From: Corallococcus sp. NCRR
Lineage (GTDB): Bacteria; Myxococcota; Myxococcia; Myxococcales; Myxococcaceae
Direction: 5' to 3'
DNA: 64,000 bases
NCBI RefSeq assembly: GCF_026965535.1
Contig: NZ_CP114039.1
Span: forward strand, 248,001-312,000
Made by a program: the position numbers and the translations under genes. Below, in pieces: positions 26,176-36,008 of this stretch (position 1 is the stretch's first letter; every line of letters starts with the position of its first letter). The notes under the pieces were generated by a model that was not told the origin of the DNA, searched no databases, and was given only the letters and a program-made list of their open reading frames with translations.

Positions 26176-26616
26176 ATGCCCTTCCCGCCACGTCTCGCCC
26201 ACCTCGCCACCAAGGCCGTGGTGGTGGCCAAGCTGGGCCCCACCTACGCGGATGCCCACCGCGTGGACCCCGAGGAGGCCGCCCAGCGCCTCTCCACCGC
26301 CCTCAAGGGCCCCCTGCTGACCTCCCTGCTGGAGGCCACCTGGACGCAGATGCTCGGGAGCACGAAACGTCTCAAGGAAGAGGGCCTCCTGGAGAAGGTG
26401 GCCACCACCCTGGCCGACCGGCCGCAGCGGCCGGGCAAGGTCGCCACCGTCACGGCCGGGTGGAGCGCCTTCCTCATCCTGGTGGACCTGGAGGTGGGCA
26501 CCGCCAGCGACGCCGCCCGCCGGGTCATGGAGTCGGACGAGGGGCGCAAGCGCGCCGCCGCGGGCATCAAGGAGGTCGCCGGATTTCTCGCCCAGGAGCT
26601 CACGCGCGGCAGATAG
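26176..26616 (+). CDS. Hypothetical protein, 146 residues
   Basis: I do not recognise this family. It is soluble, mostly helical in appearance and has no signal peptide. Segments are MPFPPRLAHLATKAVVVAKL, a KEEGLLEKVATTLADRP helix and a hydrophobic strand VTAGWSAFLILVDLE, with an amphipathic helix at the C-terminus. The start is ATG 26176, with no strong SD. It lies between divergent nfuA and the FemAB-like gene, on the same strand as the latter (64 bp apart). Confidence 0.65.
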   Translation: MPFPPRLAHLATKAVVVAKLGPTYADAHRVDPEEAAQRLSTALKGPLLTSLLEATWTQMLGSTKRLKEEGLLEKVATTLADRPQRPGKVATVTAGWSAFLILVDLEVGTASDAARRVMESDEGRKRAAAGIKEVAGFLAQELTRGR

Positions 26617-26679
26617 GGCGGCTGGCCGGTCGTGGCGGCAGCCGTCACCCGCCGTTATAGGCTGGCGCTCGCCACGTCC

Positions 26680-27840
26680 ATGTCCGCTTCGCTCCCCACC
26701 ACCCTGCGCCTGCTCACGTCCATCACCGACGTCCCCGCGTCGGCCTGGGACGCGCTCGTGGACCCGGGGTCGGTGCCGTTCCTGGAGTGGGGCTTCCTCG
26801 CCGCGCTGGAGGAGAGCGGCAGCGTGGTGCCCGAGCGGGGCTGGCACCCGCGCCACCTCACCCTGTGGCGGGGCTCGCGCCTGGTCGCCGCCGCGCCCGC
26901 GTACCTGAAGGACGACAGCCACGGCGAGTTCGTCTTCGACGCCGCCTGGGCCACCACCGCCGAGCGCGCCGGCATCCGCTACTACCCCAAGCTCGTCCTG
27001 GGCGTGCCCTTCACGCCCGCCACCGGCCGCCGCGTGCTGGTGGCCCCGGGTGAGGATGCCCCGTCCCGCGAGGCGGAGCTGTACAACGCCGCGCTGGAGT
27101 ACGCACGCGCGGAGGGGCTCTCCAGCGTCCACGTCCTCTTCCCCACCCCGGCGGAGCTGCCGGTGCTGGAGGCGCAGGGCTACGCGCTGCGCCTGGGCGT
27201 GCAGTACCTGTGGCGCAACGCGGGCTACCGGACGTTCGAGGACTTCCTCGCCCGCTTCCGCTCCAAGCGGCGCCACCAGCTCCAGCGGGAGCGGCGCGAC
27301 GTAGAGGACCGGGGCATCACCCTGCGCACGCTCCGGGGCGACGCACTGGAGGAGGTGGACGCGGCCTGCGCCCACCAGCTCTACGTGTCCACGGTGGACC
27401 GCTATCCGTGGGGCGTTCGGTCGCTGACCGAGGACTTCTTCGCCCGCCTGCTCGCCGGCTTCAAGCACCGGTGCGAGTTCGTGGAGGCCCGGCGGGAAGG
27501 CCGCAGGGTGGCGGGCGCGTTCAACTTCACCGGGCCGAGCACGCTGTACGGCCGTTATTGGGGTGCGTTCGAGGAACATCCGTTCCTGCACTTCAACGTG
27601 TGCCTCTACCACCCGGTGGAGGACTGCATCGCCCGGGGCCGTGAGCGCTTCGAGCCCGGGGCAGGCGGCGAGCACAAGCTCACCCGGGGTTTCGAGCCGC
27701 ACCTCACGTACAGTGCGCATCTGTTCCTTCACCCCGGCCTGGACCGGGCGGTGCGCGGCTTCCTGGCGCACGAGCGGGCAGCCGTCGAAAGCGGCCTGCC
27801 GCTGTGGTGGGCGGAGACGGGTTTCAAGGAGCGGGTCTGA
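26680..27840 (+). CDS. FemAB-like/GNAT-fold protein (PF04339, COG3146)
   Basis: A 386-residue protein from ATG 26680. It has the blocks typical of the family misleadingly called peptidogalycan biosynthesis proteins: FLEWGFLAALEESGS (about 30-45), PFTPATGRRVL (about 110), FRSKRRHQLQRERR (about 195-210), GRYWGAFEEHPFLHFNVCLY (about 290-308) and EPGAGGEHKLTRGFEP (about 327-342). FemAB-like folds are double-GNAT enzymes that often use aminoacyl-tRNA. The role of this family is not established. It ends 61 bp before clpS on the same strand with no terminator between, so it may be cotranscribed with clpS-clpA. Confidence 0.85.
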   Translation: MSASLPTTLRLLTSITDVPASAWDALVDPGSVPFLEWGFLAALEESGSVVPERGWHPRHLTLWRGSRLVAAAPAYLKDDSHGEFVFDAAWATTAERAGIRYYPKLVLGVPFTPATGRRVLVAPGEDAPSREAELYNAALEYARAEGLSSVHVLFPTPAELPVLEAQGYALRLGVQYLWRNAGYRTFEDFLARFRSKRRHQLQRERRDVEDRGITLRTLRGDALEEVDAACAHQLYVSTVDRYPWGVRSLTEDFFARLLAGFKHRCEFVEARREGRRVAGAFNFTGPSTLYGRYWGAFEEHPFLHFNVCLYHPVEDCIARGRERFEPGAGGEHKLTRGFEPHLTYSAHLFLHPGLDRAVRGFLAHERAAVESGLPLWWAETGFKERV

Positions 27841-27901
27841 GCGGTTTCAAGCAGGCCCGCCAGAGGCAAAGCGAAGCGAAGGCAAGGGAGTCCGCAAGCC
27901 C

Positions 27902-28228
27902 ATGGCTCAGAAGCACCAACACGATGACGGCCAGGTCGTCACGGAGACCGTCCCCAAGCAGAAGCTGAAGAGGCCGACGCTCTACAAGGTCCTCCTGCAC
28001 AACGACAACTACACCACGCGTGAGTTCGTGGTGGCCGTGCTCAAGGAGATCTTCCACAAGTCGGAGACGGATGCCGTGCAGATCATGATGCACGTTCATT
28101 ACAACGGCATCGGTGTGGCGGGCGTTTATACCTACGACGTCGCCGAGACGAAGCTCAAGACAGTGGAGGCCGCGGCGAGGGACAACGGGTTCCCCCTGCG
28201 GCTGTCCATGGAACCCGAGGAAGGCTGA
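27902..28228 (+). CDS. clpS: ATP-dependent Clp protease adaptor ClpS
   Basis: A 108-residue adaptor. The family signature is TLYKVLLHNDNYTTREFVV (residues about 26-44), with the N-degron pocket residues Asn-Asp-Asn and downstream MMHVHYNGIGVAGVYTYDVAETK. ClpS binds proteins with destabilising N-terminal Leu, Phe, Tyr or Trp and delivers them to ClpA. The clpA start codon is 3 bp downstream. The first 22 residues are a flexible hydrophilic extension (MAQKHQHDDGQV). Confidence 0.97.
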   Translation: MAQKHQHDDGQVVTETVPKQKLKRPTLYKVLLHNDNYTTREFVVAVLKEIFHKSETDAVQIMMHVHYNGIGVAGVYTYDVAETKLKTVEAAARDNGFPLRLSMEPEEG

Positions 28229-28231
28229 ACC

Positions 28232-30514
28232 GTGGCGGGACCATCGATTGCCAAAGAATTGCAGGCCAGCTTCCGCACCGCGCTCGACGAGGCGCGGAAG
28301 ATGCGTCACGAGTACCTGACCCTGGAGCACCTGCTCCTGGCCCTCACCCGTGAGTCGCGCACCCGCGAGGTGCTCAAGGGCTGCGGCGCGAACGTCAAGC
28401 GCCTGCAGGAGAACCTGACCTCCTTCCTGGAGGAGACGGTCGAGCGCCTGCCCGACGACGTGGACGCCGAGCCGCAGCAGACCATCGGCGTGGAGCGCGT
28501 GCTCCACCGCGCCGCCATGCACGCGCTGTCCGCGGAGCAGAAGTACATCGACGGGGGCGACGTGCTGGTCGCCATGTTCCGTGAAGAGGAGAGCCACGCG
28601 CTCTACCTGTTGCAGCAGGAGGGCGTCACGCGCCTGGACCTGCTCAACTTCATCTCCCACGGCACCACCAAGGACGGCGAGTCCGAGGGCGAGCCGCGCG
28701 CCACGCCCGCCGGGGATGACGAGGACGGCGAGTCCCAGAAGAAGAGCCCGCTGGAAGCGTACGCCGTGCAGCTCAACGTGGAGGCGAAGGCGGGCCGCAT
28801 CGACCCGCTCATCGGCCGCGACAAGGAGCTGGAGCGCACCATCCAGGTGCTCTGCCGCCGCCGCAAGAACAACCCGCTTTACGTGGGTGAGGCCGGCGTG
28901 GGCAAGACGGCCATCGCTGAAGGCCTGGCGCTCCACATCACGGAGGGCCGCGTGCCGGCCGCGCTCAAGGACGCGGTCGTCTACTCGCTGGACATGGGCG
29001 CGCTGCTCGCGGGCACCAAGTTCCGCGGCCAGTTCGAGGAGCGGCTGAAGGGCGTGCTCAAGGCGCTCCAGGAGCTGCCGGACGCCATCCTCTTCATCGA
29101 CGAAATCCACACCATCGTCGGTGCCGGCGCCACGAGCGGCGGGTCCATGGACGCGTCCAACCTGCTCAAGCCGGCGCTGGCGTCGGGCCGGCTGCGCTGC
29201 ATCGGCTCCACGACGTTCCAGGAGTTCAAGGCGTCGTTCGAGCGCGACCGGGCGCTGTCCCGCCGCTTCCAGAAGATTGAAGTGGACGAGCCCAGCGTGG
29301 AGGACACCGTCAAGGTGCTGGAGGGCCTGCGCAGCCGCTACGAGGAGCACCACCACGTGAAGTACGGCGAGGGTGCGCTCCAGGCGGCGGCGGAGCTGGC
29401 GGCCAAGCACATCAACGACCGGTTCCTGCCGGACAAGGCCATCGACGTCATCGACGAGGCCGGCGCCGCGGAGCGGCTCAAGCCGGAGGGCGTACGCACG
29501 GGCGTCGTCTCCGCGCACGACGTGGAGCAGGTCGTCTCCAAGATGGCCAAGATTCCGGCCAAGAGCGTGTCCGCGAGCGAAGGCGTCCAGATCCAGAACC
29601 TGGACAAGGAGCTCAAGGGCGTCATCTACGGGCAGGACAAGGCCATTGAAGAGATGGTGGGCGCCATCAAGCTGTCGCGCTCCGGCCTGCGCGCGCCGGA
29701 GAAGCCCATTGGCAGCTTCCTCTTCTCCGGCCCCACGGGCGTGGGCAAGACGGAGCTGGCGAAGCAACTGGCGCAGAGCCTGGGCGTGGAGTTCCTGCGC
29801 TTCGACATGAGCGAGTACTCCGAGAAGCACACGGTGAGCCGGCTCATCGGCGCGCCTCCGGGCTACGTGGGCTTCGACCAGGGCGGCCTGCTCACGGACG
29901 CCGTGCGCAAGCACCCGTACGCGGTGCTGGTGCTGGATGAGATTGAGAAGGCCCACCCGGACCTCTTCAACATCCTGCTCCAGGTGATGGACCACGCGAC
30001 GCTCACGGACAACAACGGCCGCAAGGCGGACTTCCGCAACATCATCCTCATCCTGACCACCAACGCGGGTGCGCAGGAGATGAGCACCAAGGCCATGGGC
30101 TTCGGGGACACCAGCGTGGTGGTGGACGGCTCGCGGGCGAAGAAGGCCATCGAGCGCACCTTCACGCCGGAGTTCCGCAACCGGCTGGACGGCTGGATCC
30201 TCTTCTCCGGCCTGCCCCCCGAGGTCATCCTCAAGGTCGTGGACAAGGAAGTGCGCCTGCTCCAGAAGGTGCTCGACGAGAAGAAGGTCAAGCTGGAGCT
30301 CACGCCCGCCGCCCGCGCGTGGCTGGCGGAGCACGGCTACGACCCGGCCTTCGGTGCGCGCCCCATGGCGCGGCTCGTGGACAACACCCTCAAGAAGCCG
30401 CTCGCGGAGGCGCTGCTGTTCGGCTCCCTCAAGAGCGGTGGCGTGGCCCGCTTCGACGTCGTGGACGACGCGGTGAAGCTCCAGGCGGAAGCCACGGAGG
30501 CCGTGCCGGCTTGA
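28232..30514 (+). CDS. clpA: ATP-dependent Clp protease ATPase subunit ClpA
   Basis: A 760-residue AAA+ unfoldase from GTG 28232, with GAGGAAGG upstream inside the clpS 3' end. Clp N-domain is at about 1-145. D1 has Walker A GEAGVGKTAIAEG and Walker B AILFIDEIHTIVGAGA. D2 has Walker A GPTGVGKTELAKQ and Walker B AVLVLDEIEKAHPD, with the sensor TTNAGA. There is no M-domain between D1 and D2, which separates it from ClpB. It feeds substrates to ClpP in the cytoplasm; clpP is not in the window. A strong hairpin follows. Confidence 0.97.
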   Translation: MAGPSIAKELQASFRTALDEARKMRHEYLTLEHLLLALTRESRTREVLKGCGANVKRLQENLTSFLEETVERLPDDVDAEPQQTIGVERVLHRAAMHALSAEQKYIDGGDVLVAMFREEESHALYLLQQEGVTRLDLLNFISHGTTKDGESEGEPRATPAGDDEDGESQKKSPLEAYAVQLNVEAKAGRIDPLIGRDKELERTIQVLCRRRKNNPLYVGEAGVGKTAIAEGLALHITEGRVPAALKDAVVYSLDMGALLAGTKFRGQFEERLKGVLKALQELPDAILFIDEIHTIVGAGATSGGSMDASNLLKPALASGRLRCIGSTTFQEFKASFERDRALSRRFQKIEVDEPSVEDTVKVLEGLRSRYEEHHHVKYGEGALQAAAELAAKHINDRFLPDKAIDVIDEAGAAERLKPEGVRTGVVSAHDVEQVVSKMAKIPAKSVSASEGVQIQNLDKELKGVIYGQDKAIEEMVGAIKLSRSGLRAPEKPIGSFLFSGPTGVGKTELAKQLAQSLGVEFLRFDMSEYSEKHTVSRLIGAPPGYVGFDQGGLLTDAVRKHPYAVLVLDEIEKAHPDLFNILLQVMDHATLTDNNGRKADFRNIILILTTNAGAQEMSTKAMGFGDTSVVVDGSRAKKAIERTFTPEFRNRLDGWILFSGLPPEVILKVVDKEVRLLQKVLDEKKVKLELTPAARAWLAEHGYDPAFGARPMARLVDNTLKKPLAEALLFGSLKSGGVARFDVVDDAVKLQAEATEAVPA

Positions 30515-30539
30515 AGCACGGCTGAGGCTTGAAGCACCG

Positions 30540-30576
30540 AGGCCCCGGGCCCCCTTCACATGGGGACTCGGGGCCT
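30540..30576. terminator. Bidirectional terminator between clpA and the MCP gene
   Basis: AGGCCCCG (30540-30547) pairs with CGGGGCCT (30569-30576), and CCCC (30551-30554) with GGGG (30562-30565) extends the stem. TTCGTGTTT follows on the plus strand. It lies between the convergent stops at 30514 and 30587. Confidence 0.75.
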
Positions 30577-30586
30577 TCGTGTTTCC

Positions 30587-32206
30587 CTACTCCGGCTTGG
30601 ACTCGACCTTGTAGGCGCCCACGGCGTTGGAGAGCTGCTCGGAGATGATCTGCAGCGTGGTGGCCGCCTCACCGGTGGACCCGATGCGGGCCACGGTGTC
30701 GTCCATCATCCTGGACAGGTCATTCACCGCCAGGGTGATTTGGTTGATGCCCACGTTCTGCTGATTCACCGCGGCGGCGATCTGCCGGACGGCGGCGGCG
30801 TTGTCCTGGACGATGGAGGACAGCTCGCGCAGGTTCTGCCCGCTGTCGCGCACCTGCGCCAGGCCCGCCTCCATCCGCTCCGCGCCGCGCTCGGTGATGC
30901 GCACCGCGGCGGTGACGGAGTTGGCGATGTCGTCCAAGAGCTCCCGCACCCGCGTGGTCGCCTGGATGGACTGGTCCGCCAGGGCGCGGATTTCGCGCGC
31001 CACCACGCTGAAGCCCTTGCCGTGCTCACCGGAGCGCACCGCTTCGATGGCCGCGTTGAGCGCGAGCATGTTGGACTGGTCCGCCAGGTCCTTCACCGTC
31101 TGGGTGATGCCGCCAATCTGGCGCGTGCGCTCGCCCAGCTCGAGGATCTTCTCCGCGATTTCGCCCACCTGCGCGCGGATGTCGTTGAGGCCCGCCATCG
31201 TCTGCTCGATGGAGGCCTCGCCCGCCCTGGCCAGGGAGTCCGCGCGCTCGGCGACGCTGAGCACGCTCTCCGCCTTCTGCGCGGCCAGCGTGGACGTCTG
31301 CTTGATCTCCTGCGCCGTCACCTGCGTCTCCTGGAGCGCGGCGGCCTGGCGGGAGATGGTCTGCGCCTGCTCGGTGGAGGACGCGTTGAGGTGGTCCGTG
31401 GACTGGGTGAGCGCGGTGGCGGCGTGCTGGAGGTTGACCGTCACCTCGCGCAGCTTGCCCACCATCTGGGAGAAGGAATTGGCCAGCTTCCCCACCTCGT
31501 CGTTGCCGCGCGTCTTGATGGGGCGGGTGAGGTCGCCGGACGACACGATGTGGCCCGCCACGGACGTGAGTTCCGCCAGCGGCCGCACGATGCTCCGGCC
31601 GAACAGCGCCGCCAGCACCACGCCGCCCGTCACCAGCAGGAGCGCGAACCCCAGCATCTCCCAGCGCAGCGCATCCACCCTCGCGTCGATGAACTCGCGC
31701 GCCATGCCCACGTGCACGGTGCCCAGCCGCCCCTTCTCCGCCACGGCCGCGGACACGTCCAGGGCGCGCAGCGTCTTGCCGCCGCGCAGGATGCGCACCT
31801 CCGGCACCACGCGCGTGCGGCCCGTGCCCACGCCCGGCTGCGCGTCGAGCGCGGCCTTCAGGTTCTCCGGGAAGGGGCCCTGGAAGGAGTGCACCAGCAC
31901 GAAGCCCGTGGGGTCCTGGATGAAGATGTAGGCCAGGTCCTCGCGCTCGCGGAACGTCTCCAGCAGCGGCTGGAGCGAGCCCATGCCCGCGGACACGCCC
32001 TGCTCCGCAGCGATGGCCAGGCTCAGCGCCACGGCCTCGCCCTCGCTGGCGTGGCGCTCCTCCAGGTTGGACTCCAGCTGGCGGGTGGCGATGATGGTCA
32101 GCAGCAGGGCCACGGAGGCGCTGATGACGGCCGTGACGAGCACGAACTTCGGCGCGAGCCCGAGCCCGCGCAGGAAGGAGACAGGGAGCGCGGCGGAGGG
32201 CTTCAA
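30587..32206 (-). CDS. Methyl-accepting chemotaxis protein (membrane, HAMP)
   Basis: A 539-residue receptor, last gene of the chemosensory operon. TM1 is about residues 20-40 ([20 protein letters not shown]), the periplasmic sensor about 41-182, TM2 about 183-203 and HAMP about 204-256. The signalling domain is a long coiled coil with the hairpin tip [20 protein letters not shown]. The small periplasmic domain (about 140 residues) looks PAS/dCache-like ([20 protein letters not shown]). Many Gln/Glu pairs could be methylation sites for the cluster's CheR and CheB. There is no C-terminal CheR-tethering pentapeptide. The layout matches WspA-type receptors. Confidence 0.93.
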   Translation of the reverse strand: MKPSAALPVSFLRGLGLAPKFVLVTAVISASVALLLTIIATRQLESNLEERHASEGEAVALSLAIAAEQGVSAGMGSLQPLLETFREREDLAYIFIQDPTGFVLVHSFQGPFPENLKAALDAQPGVGTGRTRVVPEVRILRGGKTLRALDVSAAVAEKGRLGTVHVGMAREFIDARVDALRWEMLGFALLLVTGGVVLAALFGRSIVRPLAELTSVAGHIVSSGDLTRPIKTRGNDEVGKLANSFSQMVGKLREVTVNLQHAATALTQSTDHLNASSTEQAQTISRQAAALQETQVTAQEIKQTSTLAAQKAESVLSVAERADSLARAGEASIEQTMAGLNDIRAQVGEIAEKILELGERTRQIGGITQTVKDLADQSNMLALNAAIEAVRSGEHGKGFSVVAREIRALADQSIQATTRVRELLDDIANSVTAAVRITERGAERMEAGLAQVRDSGQNLRELSSIVQDNAAAVRQIAAAVNQQNVGINQITLAVNDLSRMMDDTVARIGSTGEAATTLQIISEQLSNAVGAYKVESKPE

Positions 32207-32249
32207 GAGAACACTCCCGGGCGACTTCGGTGTGTTGCAGGGAAACGGC

Positions 32250-33317
32250 TCACCGGGCCCCCCCCTCAGGGCCCCGGGATGGACGGAACGACGGACGCTG
32301 ACAGCTCTGCAGGATGAGCTCCGCCACCAGCGCGAGCGGCGTGCCCCCGTCGGTGGCCTTCAGCTCCACGGCGGCGCGAGGCATGCCGTAGACGACGCTG
32401 GACGCCTCGTCCTGGGCCAGGGTGACGCCCCCGGCCTGACGGATGGCCAGGAGGCCCCGCGCGCCGTCCTCGCCCATGCCAGTGAGCACGCCGCCGCCGC
32501 TGCGCCGGCCGTACGCCATGGCCAGCGAGCTCAAGAGCACGTCCCCGTTGGGGCACGGCCCGCCGGTGCTGCGCTGCAGGCGCGCCAGGCCCACGCTGTC
32601 CACCAGCAGGTCATGGCCATCCAGCGGGAAGTACACGCGGCCCGGCTCCAGCCGCTCGCCGTCCCGCGCCACGCCCACCTGGAGCTCGCACACCTGGGAC
32701 AGCCAGCGCACCATGCCCTGCGTGAAGCCCACGGTGATGTGCTGCGCCACGAGCATGGGCACCGGCAGGTCGCGGGGCAGCTTGGACAGCACCTCCGCCA
32801 GCGCGGGCGGCCCACCGGTGGAGGCGACCAGGCCGAACACGTCCACCCGCGCCCCGCTGGGCACGGGCGGCGGCGCCACGGCGCGCGGACGGCGGGAGAT
32901 GACGGGCACCTCCGCCATCAGGCACACCGAGTGGGCCAGCTCCCGGCCCCAGCGGCGCAGCTCCTCCGCGTTGGTGACGTTGGGCTTGCCGATGAGCTCC
33001 AGCGCTCCGGCGCTCATGGCCTGGAAGCCCAGGTCCACGCCGCGCTGCTCCGCCACCGCGCTCACCACCAGGATGCGCGCGGGGGCCTGCGACATGATGT
33101 GCCCGATGGCCGCCGGGCCATCCAGGCCGGGCAGGAGCAGGTCCATGGTGATGACGTCCGGGCGCAGCAGGCGCGCCAGCTGCACGGCGCGGTTGCCGTC
33201 CCCCGCCCGGCCCACCACTTCGATGCGCGGCTCCTCCGTGAGCAGCGCGGTGAGGGTGTTGGCCATGGTGGGCGAGTCATCCACCACGAGCACGCGAATG
33301 GGCTTTTTCGAGCTCAC
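32250..33317 (-). CDS. cheB: CheB-type receptor methylesterase with receiver domain
   Basis: A 355-residue protein from GTG 33317, which overlaps the CheA stop as GTGA. The receiver domain (about 5-125) has Asp13-Asp14 and phospho-acceptor Asp59 in [13 protein letters not shown]. The methylesterase domain (about 165-345) has the triad Ser in VASTGGP, His in [12 protein letters not shown] and Asp in GMGEDGARG. It removes methyl groups from, or deamidates, the receptor, controlled by CheA. It corresponds to wspF by order. MCP follows after 43 bp. Confidence 0.95.
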   Translation of the reverse strand: MSSKKPIRVLVVDDSPTMANTLTALLTEEPRIEVVGRAGDGNRAVQLARLLRPDVITMDLLLPGLDGPAAIGHIMSQAPARILVVSAVAEQRGVDLGFQAMSAGALELIGKPNVTNAEELRRWGRELAHSVCLMAEVPVISRRPRAVAPPPVPSGARVDVFGLVASTGGPPALAEVLSKLPRDLPVPMLVAQHITVGFTQGMVRWLSQVCELQVGVARDGERLEPGRVYFPLDGHDLLVDSVGLARLQRSTGGPCPNGDVLLSSLAMAYGRRSGGGVLTGMGEDGARGLLAIRQAGGVTLAQDEASSVVYGMPRAAVELKATDGGTPLALVAELILQSCQRPSFRPSRGPEGGAR

Positions 33318-35473
33318 TCGCGGCTCCCCCGGCGGCTCATCACGTCCAGCACCTCCGCGAGCAGGCGGCCCGCGGCGCACTCGCGTTTGCTGAGGAAGCC
33401 GTCCGCCCCGGACGACAGGCCGCGCTCACGCGCCACGGCGCTGTCGTGCGCGGAGACCAGGATGACGGGCAGCGTGCGCGTGTCCTTGCGCTCGCGCAGC
33501 CGGGCAATGAGCTCGATGCCGTCCATCTCTTCCATGTCCAGGTCACAGATGACGACGTCGTAGGTGTCCGCCTGCAGCCGCTCCAGCGCCCGCGCCCCGC
33601 TGGCCGCCAGGTGCACCTGGAAGCCGCCGGCCTCCAGCATCGCCCGGTGCAGCGCGCGCGCGGTGAGCGAGTCATCCACCACCAGCGCCCGCCGGCTCAC
33701 CGCGGACACCGTCACCTTCTCCGAATCCGACACCACCCAGTCCGGCCGGAGGATGAGCAGCAGCTCACCCCGGCTGAGCGTCGCCGCGCCCTGCCAGGCC
33801 GCCACCTCGCGCACCTCCGACGGCAGCGGGCGGATGACCAGGTCCCGGTCCCCCACCACCGAGTCCACGCCGAGCGCCACGCGCTTGCCGCCGCTCTGGA
33901 CGATCAGCAGCGGCTGCCCCTCCGTGGGCGGAGACGACGCGCGCAGCCCCAGCCGCGCGCCCAGGTCCACCACCGGCAACAGCTGCCCCTGGTGTTCCAG
34001 GTGCGTGCGGCGCTTGCCCACGCGCAGCATGTCCGGGCGCGCCAGCTGCGTGGACTCCACCGCCAGCATGGGCAGGCCCACGAACTGCTCCAGCGCGCGC
34101 ACCATCAGCACCGGGGAGCTGCCCAGGTCCACCGGCAGGGTCAACACGAAGCGCGTGCCCTGCCCGCGCGTGCTCGACACCTCGATGCGGCCCTGGAGCG
34201 ACTCCACCGTGGCGCGCACCGCGTCCAGGCCCACGCCGCGCCCGGAGGTGTCCGTCACGTCCGTGCGCGTGCTGAAGCCCTCGCGGAAGATGAGCTCGCG
34301 CACCTGGTTGTCGTTGAGGCGCGCCGCCTCCTCCGCCGTGACGAGCCCGCGCTTCTCCGCGGCCTTGCGCACCTGCGCCAGGTCGATGCCGCGCCCGTCG
34401 TCGCTCGCCTCCAGGTACAGGAGGTTGCCCTGCTGCTCCACGCGCAAGGTGAGCGCGCCCTCGTGGTGCTTGCCGGCCTTCTCGCGCTCGGCGGGCATCT
34501 CCAGGCCGTGGTCCACCGCGTTGCGCAGGATGTGCACCAGCGCGCCCTGGAGCTTCTCCAGCAGGCGCCGGTCCAGCGACACCTCCGCGCCCACCACCGA
34601 CAGGCGCGCTTCCTTCCCCAGCTGGCGCGACAGGTCGCGCACCATGCGCTGCAGCGGATCCAGGATGGTGCGCGTGGGGCGCGTGGTGATGGCCTTGAGG
34701 CCCTCCTCCAGCGCGTCCACGACGTCGCTCGTCTCCTCGCCGTCGGTGCGCAGCGAGCGGCCCGTGCCGGACAAGAGCGTGCGTGCCTCCGCCGTCTCCG
34801 CCAGCAGGCCCTGCTTCGCGAGCAGCGCGGACACGCGCTCCAGCTCCCGGCTGCGCTCCTCCACCCGCAGGCGCACCTCGCGCAGGCGCTCCACCTCGCG
34901 CATCAGCGACGTCACCTGGGTCGCGCTCACGCGCCACCCGGCGTCGGAGGACTCCCCCGCGGGCTCCAGCGCGGCGGGCGCTTCCGGCGGGACACTGGCC
35001 GGCGCGGCCGGGGCGGCGGGCGGCGGCTGCGCGAAGGCGCCCCCCGGCAGCACCGCGGCCTCCTCCGGGGGCGGCGCGGCGGCGACCAGTTGGGCCAGCG
35101 CGGCGGCGGGGTTCGGCAGGTCGTCCCCGCGCCCGTCCGCGTGCGCCTGGGCGCGCAGCATGAAGAGGTCCAGCCCGTGCAGCAGCACGTCCACCACCGG
35201 GCGCGGCATCTTCTGCGTGTTCGCCTTGAGCGGCGCCAGCGCGTCCTCCAGCTTGTGGGCGATGTCGCCCAGGTCCTGGAGCCCCAGCGACGCGGCGCTG
35301 CCCTTCAGCGTGTGCAGGTGCCGGCCCAGCCGCGTGTAGATCTTCGCGAGCGCGTCGTTCTCCAGCCCCTCGCGCTCCAGCTCCAGCAGGTCCATGGTGA
35401 CCTTCTGGATGACCTCCTGGGCCTCCACGGCGAAGCCCGCCACCAGCGGCTGCAGCATCGGATCAACGGGCAT
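33314..35473 (-). CDS. cheA: Hybrid CheA histidine kinase with C-terminal receiver
   Basis: A 719-residue chemosensory kinase. HPt is at about 1-110 with phospho-His54 in RHLHTLKGSAASLG. A Pro/Ala-rich linker (about 130-185) stands where a classical P2 would be. Dimerisation and HATPase follow, with N-box HILRNAVDHGLE, DDGRGIDLAQV and SGRGVGLDAVRATV, then a CheW-like domain. The C-terminal receiver (about 595-715) has VICDLDMEEMDG. A REC domain fused to CheA is typical of FrzE and WspE-type systems. It starts inside the 3' end of cheW (11-bp overlap) with GGGGAG as SD. Confidence 0.95.
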   Translation of the reverse strand: MPVDPMLQPLVAGFAVEAQEVIQKVTMDLLELEREGLENDALAKIYTRLGRHLHTLKGSAASLGLQDLGDIAHKLEDALAPLKANTQKMPRPVVDVLLHGLDLFMLRAQAHADGRGDDLPNPAAALAQLVAAAPPPEEAAVLPGGAFAQPPPAAPAAPASVPPEAPAALEPAGESSDAGWRVSATQVTSLMREVERLREVRLRVEERSRELERVSALLAKQGLLAETAEARTLLSGTGRSLRTDGEETSDVVDALEEGLKAITTRPTRTILDPLQRMVRDLSRQLGKEARLSVVGAEVSLDRRLLEKLQGALVHILRNAVDHGLEMPAEREKAGKHHEGALTLRVEQQGNLLYLEASDDGRGIDLAQVRKAAEKRGLVTAEEAARLNDNQVRELIFREGFSTRTDVTDTSGRGVGLDAVRATVESLQGRIEVSSTRGQGTRFVLTLPVDLGSSPVLMVRALEQFVGLPMLAVESTQLARPDMLRVGKRRTHLEHQGQLLPVVDLGARLGLRASSPPTEGQPLLIVQSGGKRVALGVDSVVGDRDLVIRPLPSEVREVAAWQGAATLSRGELLLILRPDWVVSDSEKVTVSAVSRRALVVDDSLTARALHRAMLEAGGFQVHLAASGARALERLQADTYDVVICDLDMEEMDGIELIARLRERKDTRTLPVILVSAHDSAVARERGLSSGADGFLSKRECAAGRLLAEVLDVMSRRGSRE

Positions 35474-36008
35474 GGCGCACTCCCCCGTCGGACCGGCCGA
35501 ACAGGCGCTTCGGGTCGATGAGGTGGATGAGCTGCCGGTCGTGGGTGAAGACCTCCATCACCGGGCCCTCCGCGCGGGCGCGCGCGGCCTCCACGGACGC
35601 GAGTGGCAACGTCGTGGGGCGCGGGATCGCCTCGCAGTCGAGCGCGCACAGCTCGCCGTCGCCCCGGTCCACCACCAGCAGCACGGCGGGGTCCTGCCGC
35701 CACCCGTGGCCGCCCAGGAGCGACGCCAGGCGCAGCGCGGACAGCACCTGCCCCTGGAAGCGCAGCACGCCAATCACGGCGGGCGCGGACAGCGGCACCG
35801 GCGTCACCATGCGCAGGGGCAGCGCGGCGCGCAGCGACTCCAGCGGCAGCGCGTAGCGCTCCTCGCCCAGAGGGAACTCGGCGATCCAGTGGACCGCCTC
35901 CTCCACCGTGGACTCGCCCTGCTCGCGCAGGCGCGCGGCCCGGCGTGCGAGCAGGTCCCGCGTCTCCGATTCCAGGGTTTCGTCCACCACCAGCGGCGTC
36001 CCCTTCAT
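35463..36008 (-). CDS. cheW: CheW-type coupling protein
   Basis: A 181-residue CheW domain. It couples the receptor to CheA. The beta-barrel core is visible in WIAEFPLGEERYALPLESLR, VIGVLRFQGQVLSALRLASL and AVLLVVDRGDGELCALDCEA. The N-terminal 40 residues (TRDLLARRAARLREQ) are an extra helical stretch, like WspD-type CheWs. ATG 36008 overlaps the CheR stop as ATGA. Confidence 0.92.
   Translation of the reverse strand: MKGTPLVVDETLESETRDLLARRAARLREQGESTVEEAVHWIAEFPLGEERYALPLESLRAALPLRMVTPVPLSAPAVIGVLRFQGQVLSALRLASLLGGHGWRQDPAVLLVVDRGDGELCALDCEAIPRPTTLPLASVEAARARAEGPVMEVFTHDRQLIHLIDPKRLFGRSDGGVRHAR

Noticed and set aside
27824-30559. Very long minus-strand frame opposite clpS-clpA
   Set aside because: It is a high-GC antisense shadow: no motifs, no SD, and it ends inside unrelated genes. 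ClpA on the plus strand is unambiguous.
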